Assembly: GCA_963970005.1 (NCBI GenBank)
Contig: CAXAMN010001225.1
Span: 645,595 to 709,594, forward strand
DNA from: Durusdinium trenchii
Lineage: Eukaryota; Sar; Dinophyceae; Suessiales; Symbiodiniaceae
Direction of reading: 5' to 3'
Length of the DNA stretch: 64,000 nt
A program made the position numbers and the translations under genes. Positions 10,510-20,755 of the stretch are shown in pieces (within the stretch, counting starts at the first letter, position 1; each line of letters begins with the position of its first letter). The notes beneath the pieces were generated by a model that searched no databases, had not been told where the DNA came from, and was given only the letters and a program-made list of their open reading frames with translations.

Positions 10510-13060
10510 TGTATGTGGTAAAATACTCTATATAATGTTCTCAATGGAGGGGTGTATGTATGCGGTCGCTGGTGTCCCTGGCAATCACTGCAGGAAGCCA
10601 GTGAAGCTGTCATCAATGTGCTCCATTCCAACTCGTCGGCATCCCTGCCCCGTGACATCGATCGTGAAGCTGAACGTCCAGTGGTCGAGGTGCACAGGGT
10701 ATTCGGGTGGCTTTTGGAATGCTGTAACATGTTCCATCCTGGGATTTATAGTACTTCAGCAGATCAACACTAGTCACGGGTCTCTTCCAAAACAAACGTG
10801 GGCACGACTTTGGACATGGTCGAGGCTTCCTTGTCATGTACACCAGATCTCATGTCCTCAGGAATTGGACACTGCAGGGAGGTGGCTTGTAAGGGATTAG
10901 GATAGGCGGTAGGGAGCGCTCTCCACAGTTGCTGTGTTGCCTTGCAGGTCCGTGATGGTGCTGGAGAAGAACCTGATTTTGGACAGGATTCTGACTGAAT
11001 GAGTGCTGGGTGGAAGGACGGCTGTCAGTGCACAGCAGGTGGTCGTCAGCTGTGCAAGTGGTTGCCGGTAGTAGGTTCCAACCGAGAACCGTGATACATA
11101 GGCTGGCTGTGTGTTTGTGCATGGAGCACTGTTTAACACACAACTGCTTGTAGTTGGCAAGCCCGGCCGGTGTTAGGCATTGATTGGATAGATGTATGAC
11201 CACAAGGAGGCGCTACTGCAAACCTGCTTCTCATTGGGTTGTCTTTACAATCTCTCACAAACAGTGTGTTCTGCCTGGACTGACCCTAGAGCTTTGCCAA
11301 GCTGCCATAGTAGATGGCAGAATTCGCATTGGGTCGACGCGATGGACTGCATGTGTTTGCGCTGTTCTTTTGGTTTTGTTTGCATAGGACAAGGAAGTAA
11401 TCAACGTAAGCAGTAATTATGTTTTTCCATGTATCATTAAATCATCAAATGTGTTTGGTCAATTCATAGATCTGTGTGTATATTGCCACTGCAAAACATA
11501 CACCGTGGAGTTGTCGAACGCCGTTTGCAGTCCGCAGACTCAGAGGCTTTTTGATTGCAGCCAGGGCCTGCAGCCTGGTAGAAACAATGACTTTCCTGTT
11601 CCGGGGAGCATTGGCTGCCTGCTCCACTGTTTGTAGTGCGGTGTAAGGGACCAAATCATGTTGGAGAGACATCCTTTACTTTGTCAAGTGAACCTGTGAA
11701 CCCCTTTGTTGTTGTTCCCCCGAATACAGCTAAGGAAAATGACACTATTGGGAAAACATTTCATACTTGTTCCAAAGAAGAAGTTGATTCTATTGCTTCT
11801 GTCAGGGTTGGAGGGGCCAGCTGACCCTGTAGAGGTTCCGAAGAGTAAACTAGAGGAAACACTAGGTCCCCACTAGAAGAAGGAAGGAGTGTGCATGAAG
11901 TGTGCTCACACGATCGCTGTCGCTCCGGGTCATCGCTGTCGCTCCGGGTCATCGCTGTCGCTCCGGGTCATCGCTGTTCCTCCGGGTCATCGCTGTCGCT
12001 CCGCGCAACCGAGGTGTCTTAGGAATTCGATGCGTAGTGTGTGGATTGTTTTCAGAAAACCAAAACCTGAGGCAACTACGTGTCATGGAGAAACAGGGAC
12101 AATGTGAGCTAGAAATACGCTTACTTAAGTAGATATTGCTTCAAAAACGCGCGGCATGTAGGCCGCTCCGGGCTATCGCAGTGGCTCAGAGTTCGCGTAG
12201 GAAACAATCGTGTGTCGAGTTGGCACTAGACGTGTGGAGGCAAGGACGTCGTAGTGAGACAAACACGTACAGCTGAGACAAGGACGTGAGGGGTGATATT
12301 TCCTGCAGCCTGGCTGGCGTAGAGTTAGAGCAGTGGAAATGGCGGAGGCGGAGCTGCATCCACTTTTGATAATGCCTCCTGACAAGCTGTGCCTGAGCTG
12401 CTGGCTGTATCCTGTGTTGGAGTGGTTGCCAAGGAACCTTGGCATGGCACATGTTTGGTGATAATTATGTTTCGAACAAGGTTTTTCGTGAGCGGATTTG
12501 ATAAAAGCTACGTGGGACAATTCAATTTGGTCAGCAGTCAGGGATGAATGGAGCGAAGCACTGTGCATTTGCTCTGATTGCACGTGCGACCAGGAGTCAC
12601 TTGCAGAGGACCACAGGGGATGTGAATCGAATGTAAAACAGAAATCAAGTTTGCTAGGGACTGGACCTATAGTTTCAGTATGACCACTCTCGGTGCTATT
12701 CTGTGACGTTCCCATGGTGCTCTGTTGTTTTTCCATCATCTGACCTGAACTAGGCTTTGGCAAAACAAAAAGCTGCAGGGTGGCAAAGGCTAAGAGGCAC
12801 AGGTTTGGACGTCCACTGTACAATGACAGTGTAGGTTCACACGCATTAGTGCTGTGTCAACCGAACACAGACATAGTATGATGTATGAGTACTGACTTCT
12901 GCATTGGTGTGTTTGCTCCAAACTGGTTGAACCGCAGACAAGCAGATTGGCGAGTAGCTGCTGGACGAGTCAATAGTGCTACCAAAGTAAGAAACCCAAA
13001 AATACTCTGGACTCATATGTTGTTTCTTGTTGATTCCTCTGTACAGTCCTGTCTCGGTAG
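10510..13060. other. No supported gene; one 19-bp minisatellite
   Basis: All frames are short. The only organised feature is the tandem repeat at 11915-12003, listed separately. This could be intergenic space between the 2-10 kb and 13-20 kb exon groups. Confidence 0.45.
11915..12003. repeat. 19-bp tandem repeat, about 4.6 copies
   Basis: The unit cgctgtcgctccgggtcat starts at 11915, 11934, 11953, 11972 and 11991 (partial). One unit carries 'ttcc' in place of 'tcgc'. Confidence 0.9.
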
Positions 13061-13096
13061 GAAACCACTTTGAACCATCGACCTTCTGTTGGTGCA

Positions 13097-13258
13097 ATGC
13101 CGGGGAGTCATAGCGCTGAGGGCAGCGCTGCTCCTCCAGATGCCTTGCGTGGGGTGAATGATGAGCTTTCCAGTAGACTACGTCGCGCGGAAAGTGGTGA
13201 TCAATCCGGAGATTCCCAAGAACCAGATCAGCACAGTGAGGCGGCTTTCAATAGGGCA
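13097..13258 (+). CDS. Multi-exon hypothetical gene (13-20 kb), first visible exon
   Basis: ATG at 13097 begins MPGSHSAEGSAAPPDALRGV and continues through a polar, disordered-looking sequence to AFNRA. It ends at a strong donor (gca|gtgagt, donor at 13259). The acceptor of the next exon (ccctgcag|acc) is at 13423-13425, in phase 0. The gene continues to 19807. No domain is recognised here. Confidence 0.5.
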
Positions 13259-13425
13259 GTGAGTTTTGCCCAACTATTTGTGATGTAGTATTTCTGTGGT
13301 ACCTACAGTATCAAGTAGGTACACGAGATTGTTTCCCATCACTCTGACAAAGTGAATAGCAGAATGCAATTTGGATGCGAGTGTCTGCTGGGTCTTTGTG
13401 TTTCTGCTCTTTTTTTGCCCTGCAG

Positions 13426-13770
13426 ACCCGACATGTACGTGCTGTGGCTGACATGCTGGGTGACAAGGTCCTTGACCGCGCCAAGATGGATCGTTTGGTC
13501 ATGGGTCTGGATGCCGCAGTACGATCAGGGAAGTGCTTTGCAGCTTTGAACGGCCCTGTGAAGCCTTCTGTTTTGAATGGCGCTGTCGACTTGATTCGCA
13601 AGAAGGCTGACTTTCCAATTCGGCCAGGTCATCAAACCAACCCGTTTCCTAGTGTTATGATGCAGGCGATTGTTGACCTTGACATTGAGGAGGGAGAGGA
13701 AGCGTCCTTACCGGCATGGAAACATATGTACCTGCAGTGCGTGGAGCAAACTATCGTAGTGATCCAGGTT
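13426..13770 (+). CDS. Multi-exon hypothetical gene, second exon
   Basis: This begins after ccctgcag and reads TRHVRAVADMLGDKVLDRAK, then LNGPVKPSVLNGAVDLIRKK and an acidic segment DLDIEEGEEASLPAWKHMYL. The composition is that of a folded alpha-helical protein. The end lies near 13755-13768 (candidate donors gtagtg and cag|gttctt). Family unknown. Confidence 0.55.
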
Positions 13771-13883
13771 CTTGGGAGTGACAGTGATACTGAAACAGGT
13801 TTACTCTACATTGTAGTCTCACGCAGTGGGAAGTTGTTTTGTGTGTTCACTTGTTGCTCAGTGGTTTGTGGTTTTCCGCTCAG

Positions 13884-14414
13884 GTTTCTGAACCTTTGAG
13901 CAAAGCCAACTGGCAAGGGTACCGGCATCTTGTCATTGTGAAGGAGTTCTGGCCGAAAGTGATTCCCCGCACCGCATTTTATGCATGGTACAGTCAGAAT
14001 TGGAACAAACAGGACCTTGTGAATCTGAGAAGCTTGTGGGGGGTGGCCGAAGCGCATGTCATTCGTGAAGTTGGCTACAAAGGTGCACACCAAGCACCAC
14101 CACTTCCCATGGACCCCCGGTTTCCATGGGCTGCAGCAAGCTCATTGGGAATTATGCTTCTCCTGGGTGCTCTTGCTCAAACCAGGGGCCTTGCTCTACA
14201 ATGCCAGGAGGAGGCAGTCAAGTTTCTTTCGCGTATGTGCTCTCGCATTTCTGATGCCAAGTGGGTGCTGAAGCTACTGCCTACTGTTCAACTTCCGGTT
14301 GAGGAGCGCTTGGTTGACTTGGGGGAATTCTGGAAGCACTTCTCGCCACAAGACCAGCGAACACTGAAGAACAGGCTCGCAAAAAGCAAAACAATGAACA
14401 TGTACAAGTGCTGA
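13884..14414 (+). CDS. Multi-exon hypothetical gene, third exon
   Basis: The acceptor ccgctcag is at 13876-13883. The frame reads VSEPLSKANWQGYRHLVIVK, EFWPKVIPRTAFYAWYSQNW and further to about HFSPQDQRTLKNRL before a stop at 14412-14414. A shift into another open frame near 14370 is possible, so the end is uncertain. The W/Y/F-rich folded composition and the phase-compatible acceptor support coding. No family is recognised. Confidence 0.5.
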   Translation, partial: VSEPLSKANWQGYRHLVIVKEFWPKVIPRTAFYAWYSQNWNKQDLVNLRSLWGVAEAHVIREVGYKGAHQAPPLPMDPRFPWAAASSLGIMLLLGALAQTRGLALQCQEEAVKFLSRMCSRISDAKWVLKLLPTVQLPVEERLVDLGEFWKHFSPQDQRTLKNRLAKSKTMNMYKC

Positions 14415-14658
14415 ACAAACCTTTGGAGATAGGGAGGCCATTGGTCCTTGATTGAGTTCATGTTGAGTCTAGGGGTGCCATGTGCGTGTTTGTTTAAGGT
14501 GTGTTGAATCAAACAACTAGATGAAATCAATGGCTGCGCATTGTGCAGCAGGTGCCTTTTGTGAAGCAGTCACGCACATCATTCATAGTAGCAGGTGTAC
14601 CAAGTCCTGCTGTGTATGATTTCTAGATGTCTGAGTCCTGCAGCGCATCATCAGGTGG

Positions 14659-15249
14659 ATGAACCAAATGGCTTTGGGGTCTTCTCGCCAAAGCAACGCT
14701 GCTACAGCTCCGCTTCATCATTTCCTTTGGTTTTGGATGCGGATCCCAGTGGATGCAGAGATTGGTGATGTTCGTATTTCGCGAATTCAAAGAAGACTCT
14801 TCCACATCGTTGCGCAACGTGTTGATGAGAGCCTTCTCCAACCAGGCATCCTTTCAGACAGGATGCATGTTGAATCCTCAACAGATGCTTCCTGTGCTCG
14901 GGATGTCAGGGCCTTCCAGTTGAAGACAGAACTCTTGCGCAGGTTCTTGGCAAGGAACTCTGGATTTTGTGGCACTGCGAATGGTGGCAATGAGGATCTT
15001 GTGGAGGTGGGCCTTGTTGGGAATAAGTCTTCGCAAGGAACAGTTGCTGCAGCTCACTTTGCAGCGGCGTACTACATCCAAGCTGGCCAAGAGCTTCACC
15101 TACGCCTTTGCAAAAGCATTCACGATGGTGACATTCCTTCCCTTCTTGTGTTCCAGGATTGCAGTGTAGTTGGACAGGAGGCCCGGCCTTCAACACATGA
15201 AGACTATATAGTTGGATGGGCAACCATTCTGTCTTTGTTTGGGCAATGA
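14659..15249 (+). CDS. Multi-exon hypothetical gene, fourth exon region
   Basis: The open frame contains DAEIGDVRISRIQRRLFHIV, AQRVDESLLQPGILSDRMHV and FAAAYYIQAGQELHLRLCKS, and stops at 15247-15249. The true exon probably begins near 14740. Regular alpha/beta-type composition. Function unknown. Confidence 0.4.
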   Translation: MNQMALGSSRQSNAATAPLHHFLWFWMRIPVDAEIGDVRISRIQRRLFHIVAQRVDESLLQPGILSDRMHVESSTDASCARDVRAFQLKTELLRRFLARNSGFCGTANGGNEDLVEVGLVGNKSSQGTVAAAHFAAAYYIQAGQELHLRLCKSIHDGDIPSLLVFQDCSVVGQEARPSTHEDYIVGWATILSLFGQ

Positions 15250-15387
15250 ATGGAGTTACAAAGGTGACAAGTCTGTGTGTGCGCGCGTGTGGATTGAAAA
15301 TGTGTGTATGATCTATTCAAGGTGTTGAAAGGGATGATATTGATCACTGTGACAGTGGTGTCTTAACTAACAACTGACCTATAAAAG

Positions 15388-16020
15388 GTTGGCGTTGCTC
15401 CTTTGGAGCCTTTGGAGGTCATGGTGGTCCAGGCGCAGGTTGGGCAACTCGTTTGTTCAGCGCCTCCGATGTTCATGATGGCTGTCAAGGAGACACTCCA
15501 GCCTGTTACAGAGAAGCGTGGTGCCTTGGAAGATGCTCCATTGCCCCCGGTGGCAATGCACCAAATGGTGCCTTTAGAAGGGAAGCGTCAGCGTGGTGTA
15601 CAAAAAGCTTTGGATAGCCAGCGTGGCTCCAAGCGCAAGCTGGCTCCTGATGTCCAGTTTGCAGAGACAAAGTACTCTGAGAAGGTCAAGACCCGCCACC
15701 TGTTGCTTGGAATCCAGCAAAGCCTGAACAAACTCATGGACTTCCGGTGGTCTGACACTTCTCCCACGGTGGCTTTGCGGCCTGTGAAGATTGGTGAGCA
15801 GCGCTGCACTTACAAGGACGCTGAAGGCGTGGCCAAGGTCTTCTACTGGAATGTGGAGACTGCTGAGGCTACATGGCAGTCAACCCTAACAGAGACCTTT
15901 GGTGGCCATCTTCGGCTTGCACTTGTGATGGATGAGGGCAGCCCTGGCTACTCCCTTGCTTCAGCCCTTGCAGAGGAATGTTCTGTGCTGCCAATCAGGG
16001 ATACTTGGTCTGTTTGTTGA
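15388..16020 (+). CDS. Multi-exon hypothetical gene, fifth exon; partial WW-like block
   Basis: The acceptor ataaaag|gtt is at 15386-15387, and the frame reads VGVAPLEPLEVMVVQAQVGQ onward. Near 15820-15875 it encodes KVFYWNVETAEATWQ, which resembles the second half of a WW domain (YYWN..T..TW). The first tryptophan block is not seen, so this may be chance. The frame meets TGA at 16018-16020 but is open again immediately after (ADVWSEHAYLSKFTTVQTCF), so an intron or a nonsense change lies here. Confidence 0.4.
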   Translation, partial: VGVAPLEPLEVMVVQAQVGQLVCSAPPMFMMAVKETLQPVTEKRGALEDAPLPPVAMHQMVPLEGKRQRGVQKALDSQRGSKRKLAPDVQFAETKYSEKVKTRHLLLGIQQSLNKLMDFRWSDTSPTVALRPVKIGEQRCTYKDAEGVAKVFYWNVETAEATWQSTLTETFGGHLRLALVMDEGSPGYSLASALAEECSVLPIRDTWSVC

Positions 16021-16500
16021 GCAGATGTTTGGTCGGAGCATGCATACCTCTCCAAATTCACTACTGTGCAAACGTGCTTTTGGAAGGCGTGTCCAATTGT
16101 TCCTCTTGCCAGGACACCTGCCACAAAATGGCTCGCTTGCAAGACATGGCTTTCAACTCTGCTTCTCCTGTTTTGAAGGTGATTCGCAGGGAGCTGGGTT
16201 TGGTCATGAAGTTTGACATGGCCCCCTACAGCACCTCTCGCTTTGGCCGACGTTTGAAGGAAGCATGCTGGATCTATGCATCTAGCATGGAGCCAAACGA
16301 CCCTTTGCTTGCACCTTTGATGTCCAAGATCTGTGAAGACTTGCATTGTGACCCAAACAACTTCGAGCATGTCAAGCAAAGGATCCTTGACTGGAGTCAG
16401 AAGAAGGGTCGCAAGGATTCGTTGGAGTTCAACATGAACCGCTGGGATGCACTGGTGGACGGCTTGAGTGTGCTGTTGGAGCGACTTGAAGGGGAGTTTA
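16021..16500 (+). CDS. Multi-exon hypothetical gene, sixth exon region
   Basis: After the TGA at 16018 the old frame stays open to about 16105. From about 16120 a second frame gives a convincing protein (MARLQDMAFNSASPVLKVIR, then GLVMKFDMAPYSTSRFGRRL and FEHVKQRILDWSQKKG). The switch of frame implies a short intron or a frameshift between 16105 and 16135. A donor probably lies near 16497, before the TTG-repeat tract. Confidence 0.4.
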
Positions 16501-16530
16501 GAAGTGTGTCACCAACGTTTTTCAGTCCGT

Positions 16531-16562
16531 TCCTGTTGTTGTTGTTGTTGTTACTGTTGTTG
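16531..16562. repeat. (TTG)n microsatellite in intron
   Basis: An almost pure gtt/ttg trinucleotide run of about ten units with one interruption (ttactg). It follows directly on a probable exon end. Confidence 0.85.
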
Positions 16563-16636
16563 AAAGCTTGTGACTATATACCCTGAAAAGTCTTGAAACA
16601 TATGTTGGTTTCCAAAGTGGGTGAGGCAGTGGCACA

Positions 16637-17053
16637 TCCGCATTTTTGCCATCATGGCTGCTTGTGTTCTCGAAGGCGAAAACCCATGGAACTTTGCAGC
16701 GAAGTGCATCTCTGACCCAGCGACAGGTCAGAAGTGGTCAATCCTTCCCAAGGTTTTGCGAGCGGCTTGGTCATTGTTTTATGTGTGACAGGTCCAACTT
16801 GTCATGCTTAAATGGAAGATGCCCATGTAAAAATAGGCATCGGTAGACAAAACCACGTTTGTATTGAGACGCTACCCTGTAGTGCCTTAGCAATTGCGTG
16901 GGTTGGAGTGTTAGAGAATAGAAACTCTTTGGAAAGTCTGGATCTGGAGGTCCTGCTGCAGCCGAGCAAGTTAGCTCTGGCAAAGGGCATCCACAAAGTC
17001 TTGCGGCCTTTCAGATGGTTCACAGCTGAGGAGGCTACTCTGCCAGATTTTTA
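16637..17053 (+). CDS. Multi-exon hypothetical gene, seventh exon region
   Basis: Two coding-like pieces are visible. The first, 16637-16752, reads MAACVLEGENPWNFAAKCIS and DPATGQKWSILPKVLRA. The second, about 16910-17053, reads SLESLDLEVLLQPSKLALAK and HKVLRPFRWFTAEEATLPDF. They are probably separate exons. The second ends at TAA 17052-17054 or at a donor just before it. An AT-rich intron with the repeat element follows. Confidence 0.35.
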
Positions 17054-17456
17054 ACAAAGGCATTTGTGTGTGTTCGAAATTTACATCTTTTGTTGCAAAG
17101 TGATGATGACGAGTATTAACTCGAATGGCGCCCAGTTAAAAACATATATTATATATATATAGATACAATACTGCTTGTGTATGTAAGTATATATATAAAG
17201 TTCATGTAGTTAGTAAAGAGCTGCCTTAAGTATTTCAGAAATGATCAAAACCCCAAAGAAATGAATGTATGATTCTCTTATGAATCGTACCACACAAATC
17301 GCACAAATATCAAATATCCATCTATTCTTTATATAAGCGCAGCCAGCCAGCGCAACAGTGCATTCCAATTAGACGCACTATTCTAGTCAAAGCATGTTCA
17401 TCATTGATAGTGCGTGGATACCAAGACCTCCAACAACGCATTCCATTTGTGTTGAC

Positions 17457-18390
17457 ATATTCAAGACGCTTCGCGTCGACAGCCGCCGCGCACGAACAGC
17501 CAAAGTTAGTGAAATGGAAGTAGCCATCTAGACGCCAGGTTGGGGACAAGTGCAGCCATCTAGGCGCCAGTTTGGCTGTCTTACGGCTGCGTTGGAGCCA
17601 TCTTGGGGCCAACTTCGTCGACCTTGGGGCCCGCAATGGTGATATAACTTTGGCCTTGCCAAAAGCCATCCAAAAATACACCACCAAAACGCCCCCCCCA
17701 GTGGCCCCAGTGGCCCTGCAGCCGAGCAAGAATCAACGCAGCAAAACCCCAAAACACAAAAACTCCTCCAAAACGCTCTCCCCAGTGGCCCTGCAGCTCA
17801 ACCATAGCCACGCACGCGCGAAAAAAAGGCGCCTGGTTGGCTGTCTTACGGCTGCGTTGGAGCCATCTTGGGGCCAACTTCGTCTACCATGGTGATACAA
17901 CTTCGGCATTGCCAAAAGCCATCCAAAAGTACAACTCCAAAACGCTCTCCCCAGTGGCCCTGCAGCCGAGCAAGAATCAACGCAGCAACCACCCCAAAAC
18001 ACAAAAACTCCTCCAAACCGCTCTCCCCAGTGGCCCTGCAGCTCAACCGCGCGAAAAAAGGGCGCCTGGTTGGCTGTCTTACGGCTGCGTTGGAGCCATC
18101 TTGGGGCCAACTTCGTCCACCTTGGAGCCCATAATGGTGATACAACTTCGGCAGCCATCCAAAAATACACCTCCAATGCAGTGGCCCTGCAGGCCGAGCA
18201 AGAATCAACGCAGCAACCACCCCAAAACACAAAAACTCCTCCAAAATGCTCTCCCCAGTGGCCCTGCAGCCCAACCATAGCCGCGCACGCGCGAAAAAAA
18301 AGGGCACCCCCCCTAGCAAAGCTATTTGCAATAGCAGCAGAGCTTAGAGAGCCCCATAGCACGCCCTGCACCGACAAGCGGTGTGGGCGG
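17457..18390. mobile_element. Non-autonomous repeat element, copy 2, abutting an exon
   Basis: This is the same element as at 5.91-6.92 kb, in the same orientation. It has the same left border (attcaagacgcttcgcgtcgac), about three internal ~235-265-bp units (starts near 17563, 17828 and 18061) and the same right border. The right terminal inverted repeat cggtgtgggcgg is intact at 18379-18390. The left one is damaged by a ~6-bp deletion (gccgccgcgcacg). The coding frame of the next exon runs straight through the right terminus (gtgtgggcggatttc = VWADF), so the 3' splice site is probably inside the element (candidate gacaag|cgg at 18376-18378). The long frames inside are artefacts of the repeat. 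Confidence 0.7.
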
Positions 18391-19373
18391 ATTTCAATGA
18401 CCCAGCTTCTTACCGGTCCAGATTGGGAGTTCAGGGTTTGATTGTTGCACACCTGATTCAGGTACGAACCAACAACGATGGCTGCTACATTGACAGGATC
18501 AAGCAAGTTCTCCTTGGTTTCCCAACGTGGTCGAGCAGAGGATTCATTGAGTCCTTGGGTCCGTGCAACTTGTTTGAGATGGGTATCAACAGCTTCAATG
18601 CTGGCACGGCTGCACTGCCAAATGAAGAAAATTCAGACGAGTTTGAGGTGTTGCAGAACATTTTGACCTTCAACTTGAAGTTCATGAAGCACACCAACAG
18701 GTTCCGTCTTCTTCACGAATCTCCGCCTTTCAATGCGATTCTCTTCTTCCAGCAGGACACTGCGCTTGACCGGAAGTGGGCGCAGGAAGCCATGATGAAA
18801 ATGAAGGAGGAGTGGACCTTTGTTCTGGAGGAAGAGGCGAAGCAGGCCCAATGGCTGGCGCAATGCAAACATTTGCGCTGGCAAGCTTACCGGGAGGTGA
18901 TGACAGCTTGTGAAGAGTCTGGATGGGATGCTTCTTCAGCGCATGTCCGCAAAGTCATGCAACCATGGGTGCCTTCGCGTGGGAACACAGTGAGTGTTGA
19001 ACACACGTTCGGCCGGTTGAGGGATGCTGAGAGCAGGCATTCCAAGCACAAGAAGGCTGCGCCAGCTCAGGTGTGCTCTGTATGCATCAAAACCACCAAC
19101 CAGCTCTTTGGCAACACTTTGGATACAACCCAACCTCCGTTGGCAGCCATTTCGCAGATTGGTGCTCAATTTTCCTCTGGTTTCCTTCGCAAGGACGTTT
19201 TGTGTGCTAGCAGGACAACCTTGTCAGAGACAGGGTTGAAGCATCCTGGTGAGATGCTCAAGAATGCAGAGAAGAGGACTTCAGCTTTCCACTTCGTCCA
19301 GAATGGTCTCAGCTGCTTGCAAGCTCGGAAGCTGGCAGCAGAAAAGAAGTGGAAGAACACGTCGTACCTTTGG
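18391..19373 (+). CDS. Multi-exon hypothetical gene, large conserved-looking exon
   Basis: About 330 codons, starting at or just inside the terminus of the repeat element (FNDPASYRSRLGVQG). Notable blocks are IDRIKQVLLGFPTWSSRGFI, FFQQDTALDRKWAQEAMMKM, RKVMQPWVPSRGNTVSVEHT and FGRLRDAESRHSKHKKA. The 'VEHTFGRLRDAE..' block recalls the glutamate motif of some transposases, but I cannot place D residues around it. It ends at a strong donor, tgg|gtgagt (19374), and joins in phase 0 to the exon at 19604. The coding call is strong; the function is unknown. Confidence 0.6.
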
Positions 19374-19603
19374 GTGAGTTCTGTCATTCCTGAGGGCGCA
19401 GTTGTTTGACTGAAATGTTCGCGTGTTTTGTTTGTCCTTAGTCAATCTAAATAAGCCAGGTGCCAATAGTTGGCCCAAAGCCATGGACATCTACAGACCA
19501 AACAGAATGAAACAACAGACATTGTCCACATTGTTTAAATACGCAATAGATTATGTCCTGGGGTTGTCTCTGGGAATTGTCAAAGTCTCTCTCTCTCTCT
19601 CAG

Positions 19604-19807
19604 GTTCTTGAGCTGGATGGCAAGCATGGCCTTGTGGTGGACTCAACACCCTACCTTGTCAGGTGGCTACCATTGCAAGTGGAAGACATGATGCTTCACG
19701 GTGGCCGCCTTGTCACTGCAGCGAAGCTTCCTACAGACACAGAGAAGGACCTTCTCAAAGTGGAGGACAGGCAAAACTCAGATTTTACCTTATCGGAATT
19801 GAACTAG
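19604..19807 (+). CDS. Multi-exon hypothetical gene, last exon
   Basis: It follows a textbook acceptor with a CT-rich tract (ctctctctctctctcag, AG at 19602-19603). It continues the previous exon in phase 0: VLELDGKHGLVVDSTPYLVR, then VEDMMLHGGRLVTAAKLPTD, with a stop at 19805-19807. The 230-nt GT-AG intron before it is the best-defined intron of this gene. Confidence 0.6.
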   Translation, partial: VLELDGKHGLVVDSTPYLVRWLPLQVEDMMLHGGRLVTAAKLPTDTEKDLLKVEDRQNSDFTLSELN

Positions 19808-19809
19808 AG

Positions 19810-20755
19810 CTCCTGGAATGCAATTTGTAATGTAATGCACATATGGATGACATTAGAGTGAGAGCGACAGTTGTGTTCCGGGACCAGTTGTACATTTGAG
19901 TTGGTTGTAGTTGGAGTTTGAAGGATGTGATCTTCTATGATGTGTCCACGCCTTGCGTATCTACGTGCTATCTTGCTTGTGTCGGTGGAGACGCAGATTT
20001 GAACAAGGCTGTTCTGGTTGTCGAGGCTCCAACGCCTGTGATGAACTTTGCTTTGGAGCACAAAGCTTCCAGCTTTTTGCTTGCAAATGCTGCTGACTGA
20101 AGATGACTTTACAAATTAGGGAACTTGCAAGAGTCTTATTGTATGAAACAATACGATGAAACTAAAGACGCTCTTGGGTTTATATAGACAAACATAGTGA
20201 CAAGGCCATTCAACTCTGCACAGGACTGATACTGGTCTATATACACCATCAGAGTGTTCAAAGGTCCTAGTCCTAGGCATTGCATATGTTCCAACAAGTT
20301 AAATACACAGTATGATGGTATATTGATACCTCAAACGTTTCATCTTAAAAGCACAACGAGTATATCACTATAGTAGGAGAGCAAGCCATGATACTTTTTT
20401 TGCAACGTGCTGCATCGTCACTAGTCAGGGGTACATTTCAGGGCAAGGAGGAAAGGGATAAGTACAAAAGGGTTTTGCAGTCCAAGGACTCATACAGAAC
20501 TTGCTTTGGTGTTATCATCTGGGAAACACATGACTGAAAAGGTCAATGTTATATGACAACGTTGTCAAGTCTCTGTTTGCACTGTTGTCTCTAAGTGTAA
20601 ATGGAACAACCAAATGAGTGTACAAGCGGCAGCAAAACACTATGCCTGTAGCTGATATGTGAGGATGATGATTTGAACTTTGTCAGGGCAATACTTTCCC
20701 AGAGCTGATACGTGTTGTTGTGCCTCTGCGGGTGCTGTGTTCCCAATTCTGATGT
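19810..20755. other. Mostly non-coding; weak exon candidate at 19.98-20.10 kb
   Basis: Between 19980 and 20100 a frame reads GGDADLNKAVLVVEAPTPVM and FALEHKASSFLLANAAD before TGA. It could be an extra exon but lacks clear splice sites. The rest shows no coding signal. Confidence 0.35.

Noticed and set aside
11915-12003. CRISPR-like array
   Set aside because: The 19-bp units are directly adjacent with no spacers. It is a plain tandem repeat.
15820-15875. WW domain
   Set aside because: Only the second half of the pattern is visible and the first tryptophan block is missing. It is mentioned in the exon entry but not called.
17572-18506. Long antisense frame (257 codons) over element copy 2
   Set aside because: Same reason: a translation of the tandem repeat, matching the frames of copy 1.
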